Made by a program: the position numbers and the translations under genes
Source: Quillaja saponaria
Taxonomy: Eukaryota > Streptophyta > Magnoliopsida > Fabales > Quillajaceae
Length of the DNA: 64,000 bases
Direction of reading: 5' to 3'
Assembly: GCA_029379385.1 (NCBI GenBank)
Contig: CM055608.1
Span: forward strand, 19,280,350-19,344,349
Shown here: piece by piece, positions 1-10,820 of the stretch
How positions within the stretch are numbered: position 1 is the stretch's first letter
How the letters are laid out: every line of letters starts with the position of its first letter
Notes under the pieces: model-generated
Told to the model about the DNA's origin: nothing
The model's database searches: none
The model's input: the letters and a program-made list of their open reading frames with translations, nothing else

Positions 1-655
1 AGAATAGAAATGAGAAGGTCTTTCATTTGTCTATCCTTAAAGAAAATACCAACTATATTATCTATAGAACTCGAACAAATCTCTAAATCTGTTGACATCG
101 TCATTGCTTCTAGATTTGATTATTACAATTTCGGAAACCTTTAATAATTTATCTTGTTAAACCAAAAAAAACCGATGCAATATGAAAAAAAAAAAAAGAA
201 GAAAGAAAGAAAGAAAGAAAGGAAGGAAGGAAAGAGTAAAACAAAACAAACCAAGAGAGAAAAGAAAATCAATGAATAGATTTCCCTGACATTGCACTTT
301 TTCATATAACATATCTGTGCAGTGCCGCCTAAGGTGAGGAGATATAACTACATACAACAGCCAGATACAATAGCAAAATTTGCAAAGAAAGAAAAAGTAC
401 ACTTTTGTTAATTGGAGCTCATCAAACCATTCCCTCAATATGATAAATCCACATACAAGCATCCACCAAAATTTCAAGTGCAGAACTATATGTCATCAAA
501 GCATGCTGTAAAACCTAAGACAGCAACTGTTATTCATCAAATTAAATATTGAAGGTCCAGAACCACGCAAGAAAATATATTGAGCTCAATCTGTCTATAT
601 TATAAGCACTACGACCAGTAACCAAAGCTGTGAAATTAGTGAAATACAATTATAC
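1..655. other. Intron of the Atos-like gene, no exon seen
   Basis: This lies downstream of donor GTATAA (655) of the Atos-like gene. I looked on the minus strand for the next conserved block and did not find it. The stretch is AT-rich and includes the A/G-rich microsatellite listed separately. Open frames here are low complexity (runs of F and L). Confidence 0.5.
182..236. repeat. A-rich and (GAAA)n/(GGAA)n microsatellite
   Basis: A poly-A run is followed by about five GAAA units, then GGAA units. It is a simple-sequence repeat in the intron of the Atos-like gene, and it creates a spurious low-complexity frame on the minus strand. Confidence 0.9.
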
Positions 656-2289
656 CAGTTGTATGCGCCCTTTTATAGGAATACGCAAGCGACTTTTCAC
701 ATCATCATTGCTAAGCCCTCTAACCGAGTTTTGGCCTTTGCACTTGTCTGGTGAAGAATTTCCCCCGAGATTTATTGATGCATAATACAATAAGTAGCAA
801 TCTCCATCAACACTGGACACCGAAAACGGAAGCTTCTGTGCTTTTGGAGAAAAGTTCCCCCCACTAATGCTTAGCACAGCAAGAAACCCATCAATTCCCT
901 GTGAATTGACAACAGAAAAAATAAGCAATAGGTCAGGTGTCTTAGACCTGTCAATACTATATGCAGAATCGTGCACAAATAAAACACACACATAGCAAAA
1001 ACACAAACCTGACAAAGGTTTCCAGATAAGAATCTTCCAGAAAATAGAGACTCCTCAAATGAACCAACTAGAGATCTCCTAGCTGGAAGTCCAGTCAAAC
1101 TTTTAATAAACCTTTTGTGCTGAGAAGAGCGAGCTGATTCTCGAAACAATGAAAAACTTATTCCAGCATTATCTTCTAGAGAAGATGGATAGAAATCTTT
1201 GCGCAAAGTATCAACATCTTCAAAAGATTTACTTGCAATTCCTAAGTCCTCATCCTCAGAGTTATATATAACGCTTGAATTAGATCTATCAAGTAGTTGT
1301 TTTGCATTTTTGAAGTTAATATTATAATCCACCATCTCTTTCATTTCATTACTTCGTCCTCCTGCAGTTTTCATCCTTTCAGAAAATTTTCGACCAAGAG
1401 GTGACAAGGAAAGAGGAGGTGAGATCACCTGTTTAGGAGATATGGATATTGCCACACTCTGGGATCTTACATGACTTGGTTCTAGGAAGCTATCAAATTC
1501 AGTTGAGACAACAGACCTATTATGGAATAGTGGTTGTTTTTCTTCCAGCAAAGGACCATCTGTGAAAATAATGGATTCTGTGCATTTTGACATCTTCTCA
1601 TCCAAGCAACTCGAAAAGGACCAGGTAGGCATGGTACAATTGTTTTTGCTTCCAACATTTGCTTTCTTATGGTCTTTTGCTCTGGAATTGCTAAAACCAT
1701 CATTCCTAGTAGGGGAATCTATTTGAACACTTTTGCAACCAATGTTAAGGGGATCACCATCAAATTGGTTTGGAAAGAGCATACTACTCAATGGCGATAA
1801 CAACCGCTTCCTGACCAATGAACCAGTCAGTTCCCTATCATTGACTTCCACATCAACAAAAGCAGAAGATTGAACAGTACTGGCTAGAACTCCATTGAGA
1901 TCATCATTTAAAGAACTTGTAAGGCCTGATTCAAAACCCACAACCCTAGAAGCAGGGAACTGAAGGCTTTTTCCACTTTTGGAAGTGAAGCAGCTAAGTT
2001 TAGCTGATGAACCAATACCATGAACGTTGGAAGTAACTTCTGTGGCTCCTCTATAATCAAATAAATCACAAGGAACCTTTGAATGTTCCAGAGAGGTTTT
2101 CTTTGGGAAGTCACCAAATGAGGAGTGTAGTGGATTCCTGGCTAATCCACTCATGCTTCCACCATGCATTCTGTACATAGCAGAGGTGCTCGCATCAGAA
2201 AATTTTGGCTGGCTCTGTACAGTTGCACCCACTGGCGCTGTTGCAACTTCCTCAGCAATTTCACTTGAGAGAACTTGTGGCAAGCCCAT
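656..2289 (-). CDS. Atos/DUF4210-family protein (plant 'meiosis chromosome segregation family'), 3' end outside window
   Basis: Two coding exons are visible. The first runs from the ATG at 2289 down to 1009 (427 codons, phase 0) and ends in CAG before the donor GTTTGT. The second runs 898 to 656 (81 codons, phase 0), between acceptor TTCACAG and donor GTATAA. I chose the ATG giving MGLPQV, because plant members of this family begin this way; the open frame upstream has no ATG. The first exon is mostly Ser-rich low-complexity sequence. The conserved block follows, spanning both exons: LVGSFEESLFSGRFLSG, then IDGFLAVLSISGGNFSP and LPFSVSSVDGDCYLLYYASI, typical of the DUF4210/Atos domain. The C-terminal exons, which should carry the 'chromosome segregation' domain, are not found in 1-655 and must lie beyond the window. 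No premature stop is seen. Animal Atos (FAM214) is linked to transcriptional regulation; the plant role is not established. Confidence 0.85.
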
Positions 2290-3870
2290 CACTGGTGTTG
2301 GAGTCAATAATATGAACCTTTCTAGAAGAGATTGATGAGTAGCTTTTAGTTATTAATGTAGTTCTTATTTGTGAATTCTTGGTGAATGTTCCTGCTGAAT
2401 ACTTCACCTTTTTACTTTGATCCAACTAACAACTGCTCCCTTAGCTTCTATCCTTATCAGTATCACTAACAGAAGAAAATAAAAAATGTGTTTCCTATCT
2501 GTTGCTATTAGAACACATTCAGGTAACCCCAACCTTTAAGAAGCTAAGATCATGTATCAACTAAAGGCATCCAAATATGAGACATTTCAGCAACCACTCC
2601 CTCAGCAGGATATAAAGACAAAATCAAGGGCATAACGGATATCCAAAAATCACAAGCAGCACAGGTCTCCCAATCTCCATACTGGCAATCGCTGAAACAC
2701 ATATAATTCATGATCGATAACAGAATCAATGTATGAAGCCTGAAATGGAAGTTGAATGAAAAGATTACTTTCCAAGGTTGTAAAGCCATAAAACATAAGA
2801 AAAAGAGAAGCACAATGAAGTTCTTAAATTGATCATTATAAGTTATTAAAAGAAATGCCTGTAACCTGTATTTTAATTGACATAAAGACTATAGGAACGA
2901 GGCTTAAACACATCCATCAAAAGGGAGTGAGAAAAATGCTGTGTTTCTCATCTCCATCCGACTGATTTTCATTTATTCGGATATGAAGCAGAAGGAAAAG
3001 AAAAAAACAAAAATAAAACAGTAGCAAAACCAAAGCAAATACCTCTTAAATAAAACAATGTTGGAGCAACCATCAAACTAAACCAAATCAAGTTAAATTA
3101 AGAATAATCAACAACCCGAACGCGAATGCGGATTAAACTCAGCAGAGGTGACTTGTCCGGAACAAGTTAACAAGCTTTTGACTCCAACACAGTTCAAGCT
3201 TGATCATCTACCTACCACAATCAACCTTCTTTCTTATTTTTGTTTCCCTTTCTTTTCTAAGCAGAACCGAACTGAGAGCTATCAGAAACAGATTTCATGG
3301 TTTCCCATTAAACCCACAAAACCAATCCAATGAAAGCACAATTAAACTGAGTCCAACATAATTCAAGCTTGATCATATACCACAATCAACCTTATTCCTT
3401 ATTTCTTTTTTCTTTTTTTTTTTCCCTTTCTTTTCTAAGCAGAACCGAACTGATAGCTATCAGAAATCGATTTCATTGTTTCCCATTAAACCCACAAAAC
3501 CAATCCAATGAAAGCACAATTAAACCGAGTCCAACATAATTCAAGCTTGATCATCAAAATCATCCAGAAAAGCAAAAAGAGGTTTGTGTACACAAGCAAA
3601 AGAACAATTCAATTACCAAAGGCCTCAATGAAGCTTGTATTCAAAGAATCCGGGAGACAAATCATATCAATAATCTTCTGCATTTCTTTCTCTACCTTCG
3701 GATCAAATAATTACCAAGAAAAATAGAAGCTAACACAAAATTAAATAAAAGGGTGTTTAAATTTATTTCTCGTTTTTTTTTTCTTTAGGTTACAGAAGGA
3801 GGAGATGGAAATGAGGAAGGTGTATTGGGTTAGTGTTGGGCTTTGCGGTTGAAGGAAAACCCATCCCTCT
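2290..3870 (-). other. 5' leader and probable 5'UTR intron(s) of the Atos-like gene
   Basis: Between the ATG at 2289 and the TATA box near 3890 there is no supported coding exon. A good acceptor (TTCTAG on the minus strand, about 2322) lies just upstream of the ATG, which suggests that a 5'UTR intron ends there. The first untranslated exon probably starts near 3860 and ends near 3790, where the minus strand carries GTAACC. The region also contains the tandem duplication at 3181-3549. The exact splicing cannot be fixed from sequence alone. Confidence 0.45.
3181..3549. repeat. Tandem duplication, about 175-bp unit, two copies plus a partial third
   Basis: The words 'gtccaacataattcaagc' and 'tctaagcagaaccgaact' recur. 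Unit starts fall at about 3181, 3351 and 3529, giving periods of 170 and 178 bp; the length difference is in a T-rich run. Copies look over 90 percent alike by eye, so the duplication is fairly recent. It lies in the presumed 5'UTR intron of the Atos-like gene. Confidence 0.85.
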
Positions 3871-3889
3871 GTCCACACTCTCTTCCTCA

Positions 3890-3897
3890 TATTTATA
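3890..3897 (-). promoter_or_regulatory. TATA box (TATAAATA) of the Atos-like gene
   Basis: On the minus strand TATAAATA is followed about 30 bp downstream by a C/T-rich stretch typical of a plant transcription start and leader (about 3860 downward). No other core promoter between here and the ATG looks as good. Inferred from motif and position only. Confidence 0.55.
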
Positions 3898-4447
3898 ATC
3901 CCAAAATACCAGCGTACCGTCATCATCCCCACCCCCCACTCTCTCTGACACCAGTATTTCTTGGCTGTAATTTACAAAAAAAAAAAAAAAAAAAAAAAAA
4001 AGACACCACCTTGCTACTCTCCAAATTACCTTTTTTCTTCTTTTTTTTTTTTACTTAAATTATTTTTTCTAATCTTTTAATATTTACCACTACCTTTCAC
4101 TTTCTCTTTATCAATTTGAGGACCCAGGGATCAATCTGGCAAACTTTCAATTTAAAATGGTTTAACATTCCTTTTTAAAAGGTTTCATTTTATTTATTTG
4201 TACCTTTTTTTTTTCTTTTTGAAAATTACCACCCAATGGGATTTCCAAATTATAGTAGTATTTGAGTTTGAAATAAAGTCTTGGACTTTTCTCCTCCTGC
4301 ATTGGTTTCTGATTTTCTTTTTCTTATTGAAAATAAATTATTTATCTAATACTTGTTAAATAAATTTTATTTAAGATATTAAATAAAAAAGTATTTTTTT
4401 TTTTTAAAGGATTTAACTTATTATTGTTAGAACTTACAAGTTATTTA
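3898..4447. other. AT-rich intergenic DNA
   Basis: This contains a run of about 25 A near 3977 and T-rich stretches near 4040 and 4210. I see no coding potential. Its left end probably serves as upstream promoter sequence of the minus-strand Atos-like gene. Confidence 0.6.
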
Positions 4448-5021
4448 TGGTGTATTTGAAAAAAGATAAAAAATAAAACTCATTTCATTTTAAATGAATT
4501 CTACAATTCAATTTATTTAAAATGAATTTTCTTATTTGAAATGAAAACTAGTCTAATTTTTTTATTTGGAACAAATGAAGAATTTGTTTTTTTCGATATT
4601 ACCCTCAAAAATTTTAATTAAAACTAGAATTAATCAATTAAAAATATAAAGACGGAGAGACTAACAGTTGTTCAATGAACAAAAGAAAAGTTGAGAGGAA
4701 AAAAACTTGTAATTTGTTAAATGAACATTTGAGCTGAATAGATTGTGGCTTTTTATCGATTTATCTAAATGAAAAGTATATGTAATGTTAAGTTAAAAAT
4801 GTCATTTGAGGTAGACAAAATAATAAACTTATCTTAATTGAATTAGAGATAATAAAATTCAACCTATTTGGTGTTGAATTCATAATTGAATGAACTATGA
4901 AATTTTCAAATGAACTTCATTTATAATCTATACCATTTCATTTATTCAAAATGTAAAAAACGTAGAGTTCATTTCAAATAAACTGAATTCTATATTTTTT
5001 TTAGATGTTCCAAACACACTA
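4448..5021. mobile_element. MITE, hAT-like, with long imperfect terminal inverted repeats
   Basis: The left end reads TGGTGTATTTG. The reverse complement of the right end reads TAGTGTGTTTGG. Both continue through an A-rich tract into a shared block containing ATTTnAAATGAAnTCTAC, so the inverted repeat spans about 65 bp. The interior is AT-rich and has no ORF. The TAGTGT(G/T)TTTGG end is common in plant hAT-derived MITEs. I could not find a clean 8-bp target duplication, so the class is tentative although the inverted-repeat structure is clear. Confidence 0.6.
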
Positions 5022-5760
5022 TTAGTGAAACAATGCCGTATGGTAGAAAGAAGTTGGTTTTATGAACGTTGAAAAACAATGGCGCTTGATTCAGTGTGGG
5101 ATTTACCCTACACAGTCTACACATTTTAAGTTTCGGAATAAATGGTTTGTCTTTGATGGATCAGAAAGTGATTAATCAAGATGTATGTAAGTTGGCCCCG
5201 ACACACCACACACCTGACCACCAAACAAACAAAAAAAATAATATATATTCTTGATGTTTTTTTATGGTTTCTAGCATAGTTGTGAACCGTATTTGACCTA
5301 ACTCAACCTTCAAACCTAACTGGACTCAATATGTCAGGTTTCGACCAATTTTTTTTTTATCCAAACTAGCTTAGAGTGTTGCCGCATCACCAATTTCTAT
5401 ATTTTTTTAGAAATCATATTTGAGTAAAATGAGATGATAAGCACTTGATTCTTATCACTGGCCTTGGTTGTGAACAACGGAACTTTAAATTGCACTATAA
5501 TAAAAACACTTGAAATATATTATCATTGAATATTTAATTGTTGTTTATGACATCATTAATTATTTACCTAAAAGATTCTAAGTTCACAGGTAATTTAATG
5601 ATTAAGATCTTTAGGCATGATGCAATGTGTCAGTAATATCTTTGATCCATGTGAAATAGTCGTTTGGTATTCTGATAATTAATTCTTTGGTTTAGTTTCA
5701 AATCTTTCTAACATAATATCTTATGTATTTCCTCAAGAGTCTTAAGAATGTTAGAAGCCT
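5022..5760. other. AT-rich intergenic / upstream region of the small ORF
   Basis: No gene is seen. The right part is the probable upstream promoter of the small ORF at 5899. No known element recognised. Confidence 0.5.
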
Positions 5761-5767
5761 CTTTGCC

Positions 5768-5791
5768 TATAAGTATTTATGCATATAAATT
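5768..5791 (+). promoter_or_regulatory. Core promoter (two TATA-like boxes) of the small ORF at 5899
   Basis: TATAAGTA (5768) and TATAAAT (5784) lie about 110-130 bp upstream of the ATG. They are followed by a C/T-rich leader with repeated TCTTCT/TCTCTC words, as in many plant 5'UTRs. This layout suggests the ORF was once a real transcription unit. Confidence 0.5.
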
Positions 5792-5898
5792 AAAGGTTTT
5801 TCTCATTTCAAGCAAATCATTTGCAAAACAACTTTTTCTCTTAAGCCTTCTCTCTTCTCTCTCAAGAAGTCTTTCTTCTTCTACTTCCAAAAACAACC

Positions 5899-6183
5899 AT
5901 GTCATCTTTAAATCAACATGCTATTAAACGCATGAGGATGGTTGAAGAATCAAACCTCACACACCACATCATTCAAGACTTAGAGGCATTTCAAGTGCAA
6001 ATGGTTTCCCTGTTTGAGGCAATGGCTGCAAACGCTGATCTAAACATGACATAGCATATTGAGCTCATTAAACTAGATGTGAACTGTGCCAATGTCATTC
6101 TCTTTAAATTAAAAGAGGGCATGGAACGTGCTAAAGGAGGACTTCTGGAGCTCAAGGCAGATATGGCCAGGCTAGACATCTAA
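5899..6183 (+). pseudogene. Small 94-codon ORF broken by one in-frame TAG; unrecognised family
   Basis: The ATG at 5899 (context AACAACCATGTC) opens a frame that closes with TAA at 6181-6183. It has one internal TAG at codon 52 (6052-6054). The product starts MSSLNQHAIKRMRMVEESN. It is charged with regular hydrophobic spacing (for example IIQDLEAFQVQMVSLFEAM and ILFKLKEGMERAKGGLLELK), suggesting one or two amphipathic or coiled-coil helices. The stop fits a CAG-to-TAG change. A TATA box and pyrimidine-rich leader precede it. The presumed 3' UTR is split by an hAT-like element at 6211. I do not recognise the family; it could be a host microprotein or a relic of a repeat element. Confidence 0.5.
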
Positions 6184-6210
6184 GGGAAGAAGTGTCTTGA
6201 TGGTCAAGAG

Positions 6211-7381
6211 AGTCAATGATAGGGATGAGCACAACACCCGAATAACAGAACAATTGACCAAGACCCGACTTAATTCAATCAAAAACTGAACAATTTGAAA
6301 TATTAGAATTCTCAATCAGTTGACATTTTTAGTTCAAAGTCAGGTCGGTTGAAATAAATAATAATATTAAAGTTGATCAACTGACTTAACCATTTTCTAC
6401 ACAAAATCTACACTTTTTATTATATATATAAAAGTATCCTATAAATGGTTAATGTTGATTAATGTATTTGTATTATAAACACTTTCACACAAAATCACTA
6501 CCATTCCATTCACTTTAGTACATATATATTTTTCAATTAGAGAGAAAACTTCCTCCTCCCTTTACTCCATCTCCGTCTATACATCTTTCTCATAATTTCT
6601 TCCTTAGCTTATCACCTCCATAAATCATAGCCATCCTTCAAGAATCCACCACCAAGCTCAAATTTCATAATCTTCCTCATTTTTGGTGGACAGATGTGCT
6701 TCTAGCAAGGACAAATATTAGAAACTATGGATTAAACTATCATGACAAGTGGTGATGACACCGTCAACCTCGAGAGCTCTTTTCATGCCAAATCCTAATC
6801 CACAACTATAATTGCTGAAAATGAAGTGCTTTTTGTTCTCCTTAAATTTAGGTAGTGAGTTAAATTTAGAAATTAAGGATTTTGACAATTTAAGTGATTT
6901 TTTTTTTCTTCTAAAGCCCAAACTTCAATAGGACCTGGGTTGGCCGTTAAAATGTATTAATAAACAAATAAGATGACAAAAAAGGAGGCGACATAATCAA
7001 AACCTCCTTCAAAACAACATGAAAAAAGTAAATAATTAGGGGAGACTCTCCCCTTACAATAAAACGTAATAATTATTTGTTACTTTTGTTTAGTAATTTG
7101 TATATCTCTTTTTTAAAAATAATTGTTTTACTTTCTATGCAATTTGAATATATTTTTTTCAATTGTTTGTAACATTTTTTCAATCTCAAGATATTTTCAT
7201 CTTTCTAGAAATTCTAACCAACTGACTCACCTGCAACCGACTGGGATTTAAGCATTGATCATTTAAGAAAATTAAAATTATTAGTTGAGCAATCGGTTGA
7301 AAGATTTGCAAGACCAACTTGATCGGGGTTTATTGATTAGGGACCTAAAACTGACTACACCTGATTGATTGCTCACCTTTA
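6211..7381. mobile_element. Non-autonomous hAT-like DNA transposon with 8-bp target duplication GTCAAGAG
   Basis: GTCAAGAG flanks the element perfectly at 6203-6210 and 7382-7389. The inner left end has TAGGGATGAGCA (from 6220). The right end reads, in reverse complement, TAAAGGTGAGCA. These resemble plant hAT termini (TAGGGGTGnGCA). Subterminal regions on both sides carry repeated AACTGAC/CAGTTGA/ATCGGTTGA words, as expected for transposase-binding subterminal repeats. There are nine extra bases (AGTCAATGA) between the left duplication and the terminal motif. No transposase is encoded. It sits in the presumed 3' UTR of the broken small ORF. Confidence 0.65.
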
Positions 7382-7389
7382 GTCAAGAG

Positions 7390-7795
7390 CGTTTCAAAAA
7401 TTATAGATTATCTTTGAAATCCTTCGTTCTTCTTAAGGCTTGTCCCTCTTTCCTCTTATGTCCATCTTTTATGTTACCCTTTCTTTTGCATTAATGAAAT
7501 TTTAATTTTCATATAGTTCTTCTTTGCTAAGAATTTCATTTCTATTCACTAATAACAACCATAGAGGAGTTTAAAATGAGAAAGAAAAAAAATCTGAACT
7601 AGATCTACTTGACCTTATGTGCTAAATACTGTTCAGTTTCTCTGTTTTTTATGTAAAATTTTGACTTTTTTTGTGATAACAAAATGAGAGAGAAAAATAT
7701 TGAGTATTAAAAATAAGAACACATTTAGGGGGAGTTAGTTCTCTCATTTTAAATTCACAATGTATTACTCTAATAACTAATTTCAGTATTTTGTA

Positions 7796-7799
<4 letters not shown>
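7390..7799. other. Continuation of the disrupted 3' region and AT-rich spacer
   Basis: After the right GTCAAGAG the sequence returns to C/T-rich DNA with a possible polyadenylation context (ATTAATGAAAT near 7492), consistent with a 3' UTR end. Nothing else is recognised. Confidence 0.35.

Positions 7800-7827
<28 letters not shown>
7800..7827. repeat. (AT)n microsatellite
   Basis: About 14 uninterrupted AT units. Similar short (AT)n tracts occur at about 12018, 18555, 28700 and 30040. Confidence 0.95.
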
Positions 7828-7830
<3 letters not shown>

Positions 7831-8159
7831 TTGTTGAATCAAATGTAAATTTGATTGACTAATCAGTTTAGTATTATCTCAAATCTTATGATTTTGGTAA
7901 TTAATATATTACATTTCATAAGAAAACAAATTCTATTTCAATATATATTTTTCTTATGTATGTACTAGAAATCAATTGCTGAAATCAAGGCAAATCTAAC
8001 TCAGCTGCAGGATAATTCTGAATAGCTGTAAGGAATCATTCTGCTAAAGCTTAGTCTTTTCTCATAAGAACTGAAAGGAAAGGTTAACAAGACTGGATAA
8101 CTAAAGCTAAAGCTAAAAACTGGAACTGAATATTTGAAGAGTTGAAGCTGCCAAAGCTG

Positions 8160-8320
8160 AGAAACAAAGTGCATTGTTTCATTAAACGGTTATCTGCTAA
8201 AGCTATCAAAGTTTAGAAACAAAATGCACCATTTCATTAATCAGTTATCTGTTGCAGCATCTAGCACTAAGTCAATAGAAGCTACAAGAGTTGAAGAATG
8301 AAACACTCTGTTTCATTAAA
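8160..8320. repeat. Three imperfect copies of a short palindromic unit (GAAACAnnnTGnnnTGTTTCATTAA)
   Basis: GAAACAAAGTGCATTGTTTC (8161), GAAACAAAATGCACCATTTC (8216) and a weaker copy (GAATGAAACACTCTGTTTC, 8295) recur, each followed by ATTAA(A/T)(C/T)nGTTA. Each unit is a near-palindrome. They lie just upstream of the dispersed repeat at 8450 and may be part of it. Confidence 0.55.
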
Positions 8321-8449
8321 TAGTTAGTTGAATCTCCTCATCAGTTGAAAGTCACAAAAGATTAAAAGACAACCATGCTCTAGTATTAGCTAAACATCTC
8401 TTGAATTATGAAGCACAAATTTTTTGCAAGCTGCCTCTTAACTTATCAA

Positions 8450-8818
8450 AAAGATGCAATGCCTATTACTTGATTTGAACAAGATCAAACTTGAAACAAA
8501 AGCCTATATCAAAATGCAGACATAGCTAAAAATGAGCACAACAATCTAGGTTGCACCAAAATGGTTATTACTTTTTTGAAAGTAATCTCAAAGGCCTTTT
8601 CTTTTTTAGGTTTTCTATTTCAAATAAACACTTCAATGAGTCTTTTCTACTGAGAAATGACTATAATATAGTCAAACCTATAAAGGGTGGAGAGACAACC
8701 AAATATGATAACTCTTGGAGATTGAACATTTGTGCTATCAATTTAATCAAGCTTTTGAAATCAATCATGAAAACTCTTTCAGCCTAAACTTTTATGCCAC
8801 ATCATACTTATCTAACAG
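8450..8818 (+). repeat. Dispersed repeat, copy 1 (LTR-like, unclassified); interrupted at 8819
   Basis: This matches, in reverse orientation, the right end of the window (about 63400-64000). Shared blocks include ACAAAAGCCT, TTGCACCAAAATG, GAGAAA(T/C)GACTATAATATA and, further on, ATTGAAC...CAAGCTT...AAATCAATC...CTCTTT. The chance frame inside (about 8551-8787) is kept only because the repeat is conserved; I do not call it a protein. This copy lacks a segment present in the other, and it stops where the minus-strand solo LTR starts. The family could be a Ty1/copia LTR, but I cannot prove that. Confidence 0.6.
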
Positions 8819-10080
8819 TGTTAAGTATTACAATTGATCAACCATAACTTTATCCGAACAATGAACTTTGAATTGTTTAACTAAATTATCTAAACTAATG
8901 AATTGGTAAATATATATAATGAGATGAGTGTAGGATCACAATTTCCCTCATGACTCAACTTGTATTTATCCTATCTTGCTTAGATTCATGGTATTATAGT
9001 ATAAGCCAATGATTCTAATTCAATTATAAGTATCGTTCAAATTGCTTATAATCATACCTTACTTAACCAATTCATTATATGCCTATGAGAATTGAATTAA
9101 ACAAGATTCATTAAGACAAAACCTTATTTGGTTATACATGGCATATGGGTATATGTCTATCCTATATGCCAATCAAATCCAACCATCCAAGTGAATGAAT
9201 TCAAACATGTATTATATCATTAGATTTCCTTTGTTAAGGTTCCTCTAAATTACCACATCAATCTAATTAGAGATCAAGCAATTAGAAGCATTAAACATGG
9301 AATGATACAACTAACATAAATATCACACATCATAAGCAATCCATAGATAAAATCAATTCAAGATACATGTGAGTTCCATTGTAATATTAGAACAAGGTGG
9401 TTAGTTCATTCTATAGAAATTGAGTATGGCTGTAGCTAAATAAATTATCAATACTACAAAATGAACAAAAAAGGAAGAAGGAAGAAGGAAATGGATAAAA
9501 CTCATGAAGGTTGTTGCCAATCTTCAAGTACCTTGCTCCTCTTCATCCTTTAGCGTCCTTTGCCTCCAAAGTCTCTAAAGCCTCTCTCAAGTTGCAAAAA
9601 AAATCCCAAACTTGACCCCCTTCTAATCCTAACTCATATCCTTTATAAAGCCCTTGGGCTGGGATATCTGGTTGGTGCCTAGGCCCCGACTTTCTAGTGT
9701 TGGGGCACCAAAGCTTGCTGCGGGTCTGGCGCCTAGCACGCCAGGCAGGGCTCTATGTTAACCTTTAATGCTGCAGTGTGGACTTTCCATGGCTTAAGTC
9801 ACCCTGTAAGCTGGAATTCCATCCCTTGTGTTTTTGGTCTTCAAAATTGACTCCTTGAGGCCTTGAACCTTCAAAATATGTAACCAAAATTAATTAGAAT
9901 TAAAACTCTTATTTGAAAGCTAAATCCTAACCAAAAATAACTAAAACATGAAATCTTAATACGAAATACAATAAACTACAAACTAAGCTAAAACTAACCA
10001 AATTGTAATGCAAAGCTCAAGAATATAGCTAAAATGAAAGCATAATGAAAGGTAATATAAGTTCTTTTGAGAACTTATCA
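8819..10080 (-). mobile_element. Athila-type solo LTR (minus strand)
   Basis: On the minus strand this starts TGATAAGTTCTC and ends ACTTAACA. Its layout matches the LTRs of element E at 41809: a palindrome-rich GCCTAGGC(G/A)CC zone, a C/T-rich zone, then blocks GGAACCTTnA(C/T)(A/G)AAGGAAAT, TTTGAATTCATTCAC, GA(A/T)AnA(C/T)ATA(T/C)CC and TATTATAAGCAATTTGAA. No primer-binding site follows it and no polypurine tract precedes it, so it is a lone LTR. No target duplication was found. Confidence 0.7.
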
Positions 10081-10820
10081 AGCGACGTGTATATGTGAGT
10101 GGGAAACGATATCATTTGGTTGCTAGTGTGCGCACATATGCATATGTGTATAAAGATATCTATAGTTCTCAAATTTGGATATTTAGTATCTTGATAATAA
10201 TATGTTGTTAATATAAGTTTTGTTGTATTGTGTATTTATGTGAAAACTTTGCTTGTGTTTGATAAGGGCCAATGAAATGATTTTTACACATAAAATAGAA
10301 TCCGAGTGTATTTAAGATATATTTGTTTCATTTATTTGACATTTGATTAAAGATATTCGAGTAACTGCCCCAGTGATAGATATGGGAGGAATATATATTT
10401 TTGGTATACGGGAGTAAAAATTGCCTGGGAGAGGATGTGTATTTGGTGTGCGTGGGTGCCCATGTCACAGAACCTTTCTTCTAGCTAAGAATCAGATGCT
10501 GAGTTACTCTAATTGACTCTTTGAGTGATTTCAATGATTTGTTTGTATAGTGTATTGTATAAATAGTGTTTATTATATTTTATGTTTTTACATTTATGAA
10601 CATGTGTAATTTAATTGTTTTGAAATTCATGTTATTTCAAAATTATTGGACCTATATATTCTATTCATGTATTGATTGATGCTAATACATTTTCAGTACA
10701 TTTTTCACTTACTAAGTGTTTATGACTCACCCATCGCTTGTTGATTTTTTATTATTATCAGGATCTCATCAGACTTCTTCGACAAATACCTGCTTGCTGA
10801 TTGTGTTGCAGTAAGCTTCA
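10081..10820 (+). mobile_element. Degenerate chromovirus (Ty3/gypsy) LTR fragment
   Basis: The segment around 10705-10775 (ACTTACTAAGTG...TATGACTCACCC...ATCAGGATC) matches the distal part of the LTRs of element B (ACTTACTGAGTC...TGTGACTCACTC, about 29865). Upstream AT-rich sequence includes TATGGGAGG and GTATACGGGAG words like those in gypsy LTRs. Both ends are lost, so limits are approximate. Confidence 0.4.

Noticed and set aside
157..477. 106-codon ORF on the minus strand with F/L-rich tail
   Set aside because: It arises from the A/G microsatellite in an intron and has no similarity to the expected Atos C-terminal exons.
8551..8787. Possible 78-residue protein homologous to one at 63645-63881
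   Set aside because: The similarity comes from a dispersed DNA repeat; initiators differ, the frame breaks outside the shared block, and no protein family is recognised.
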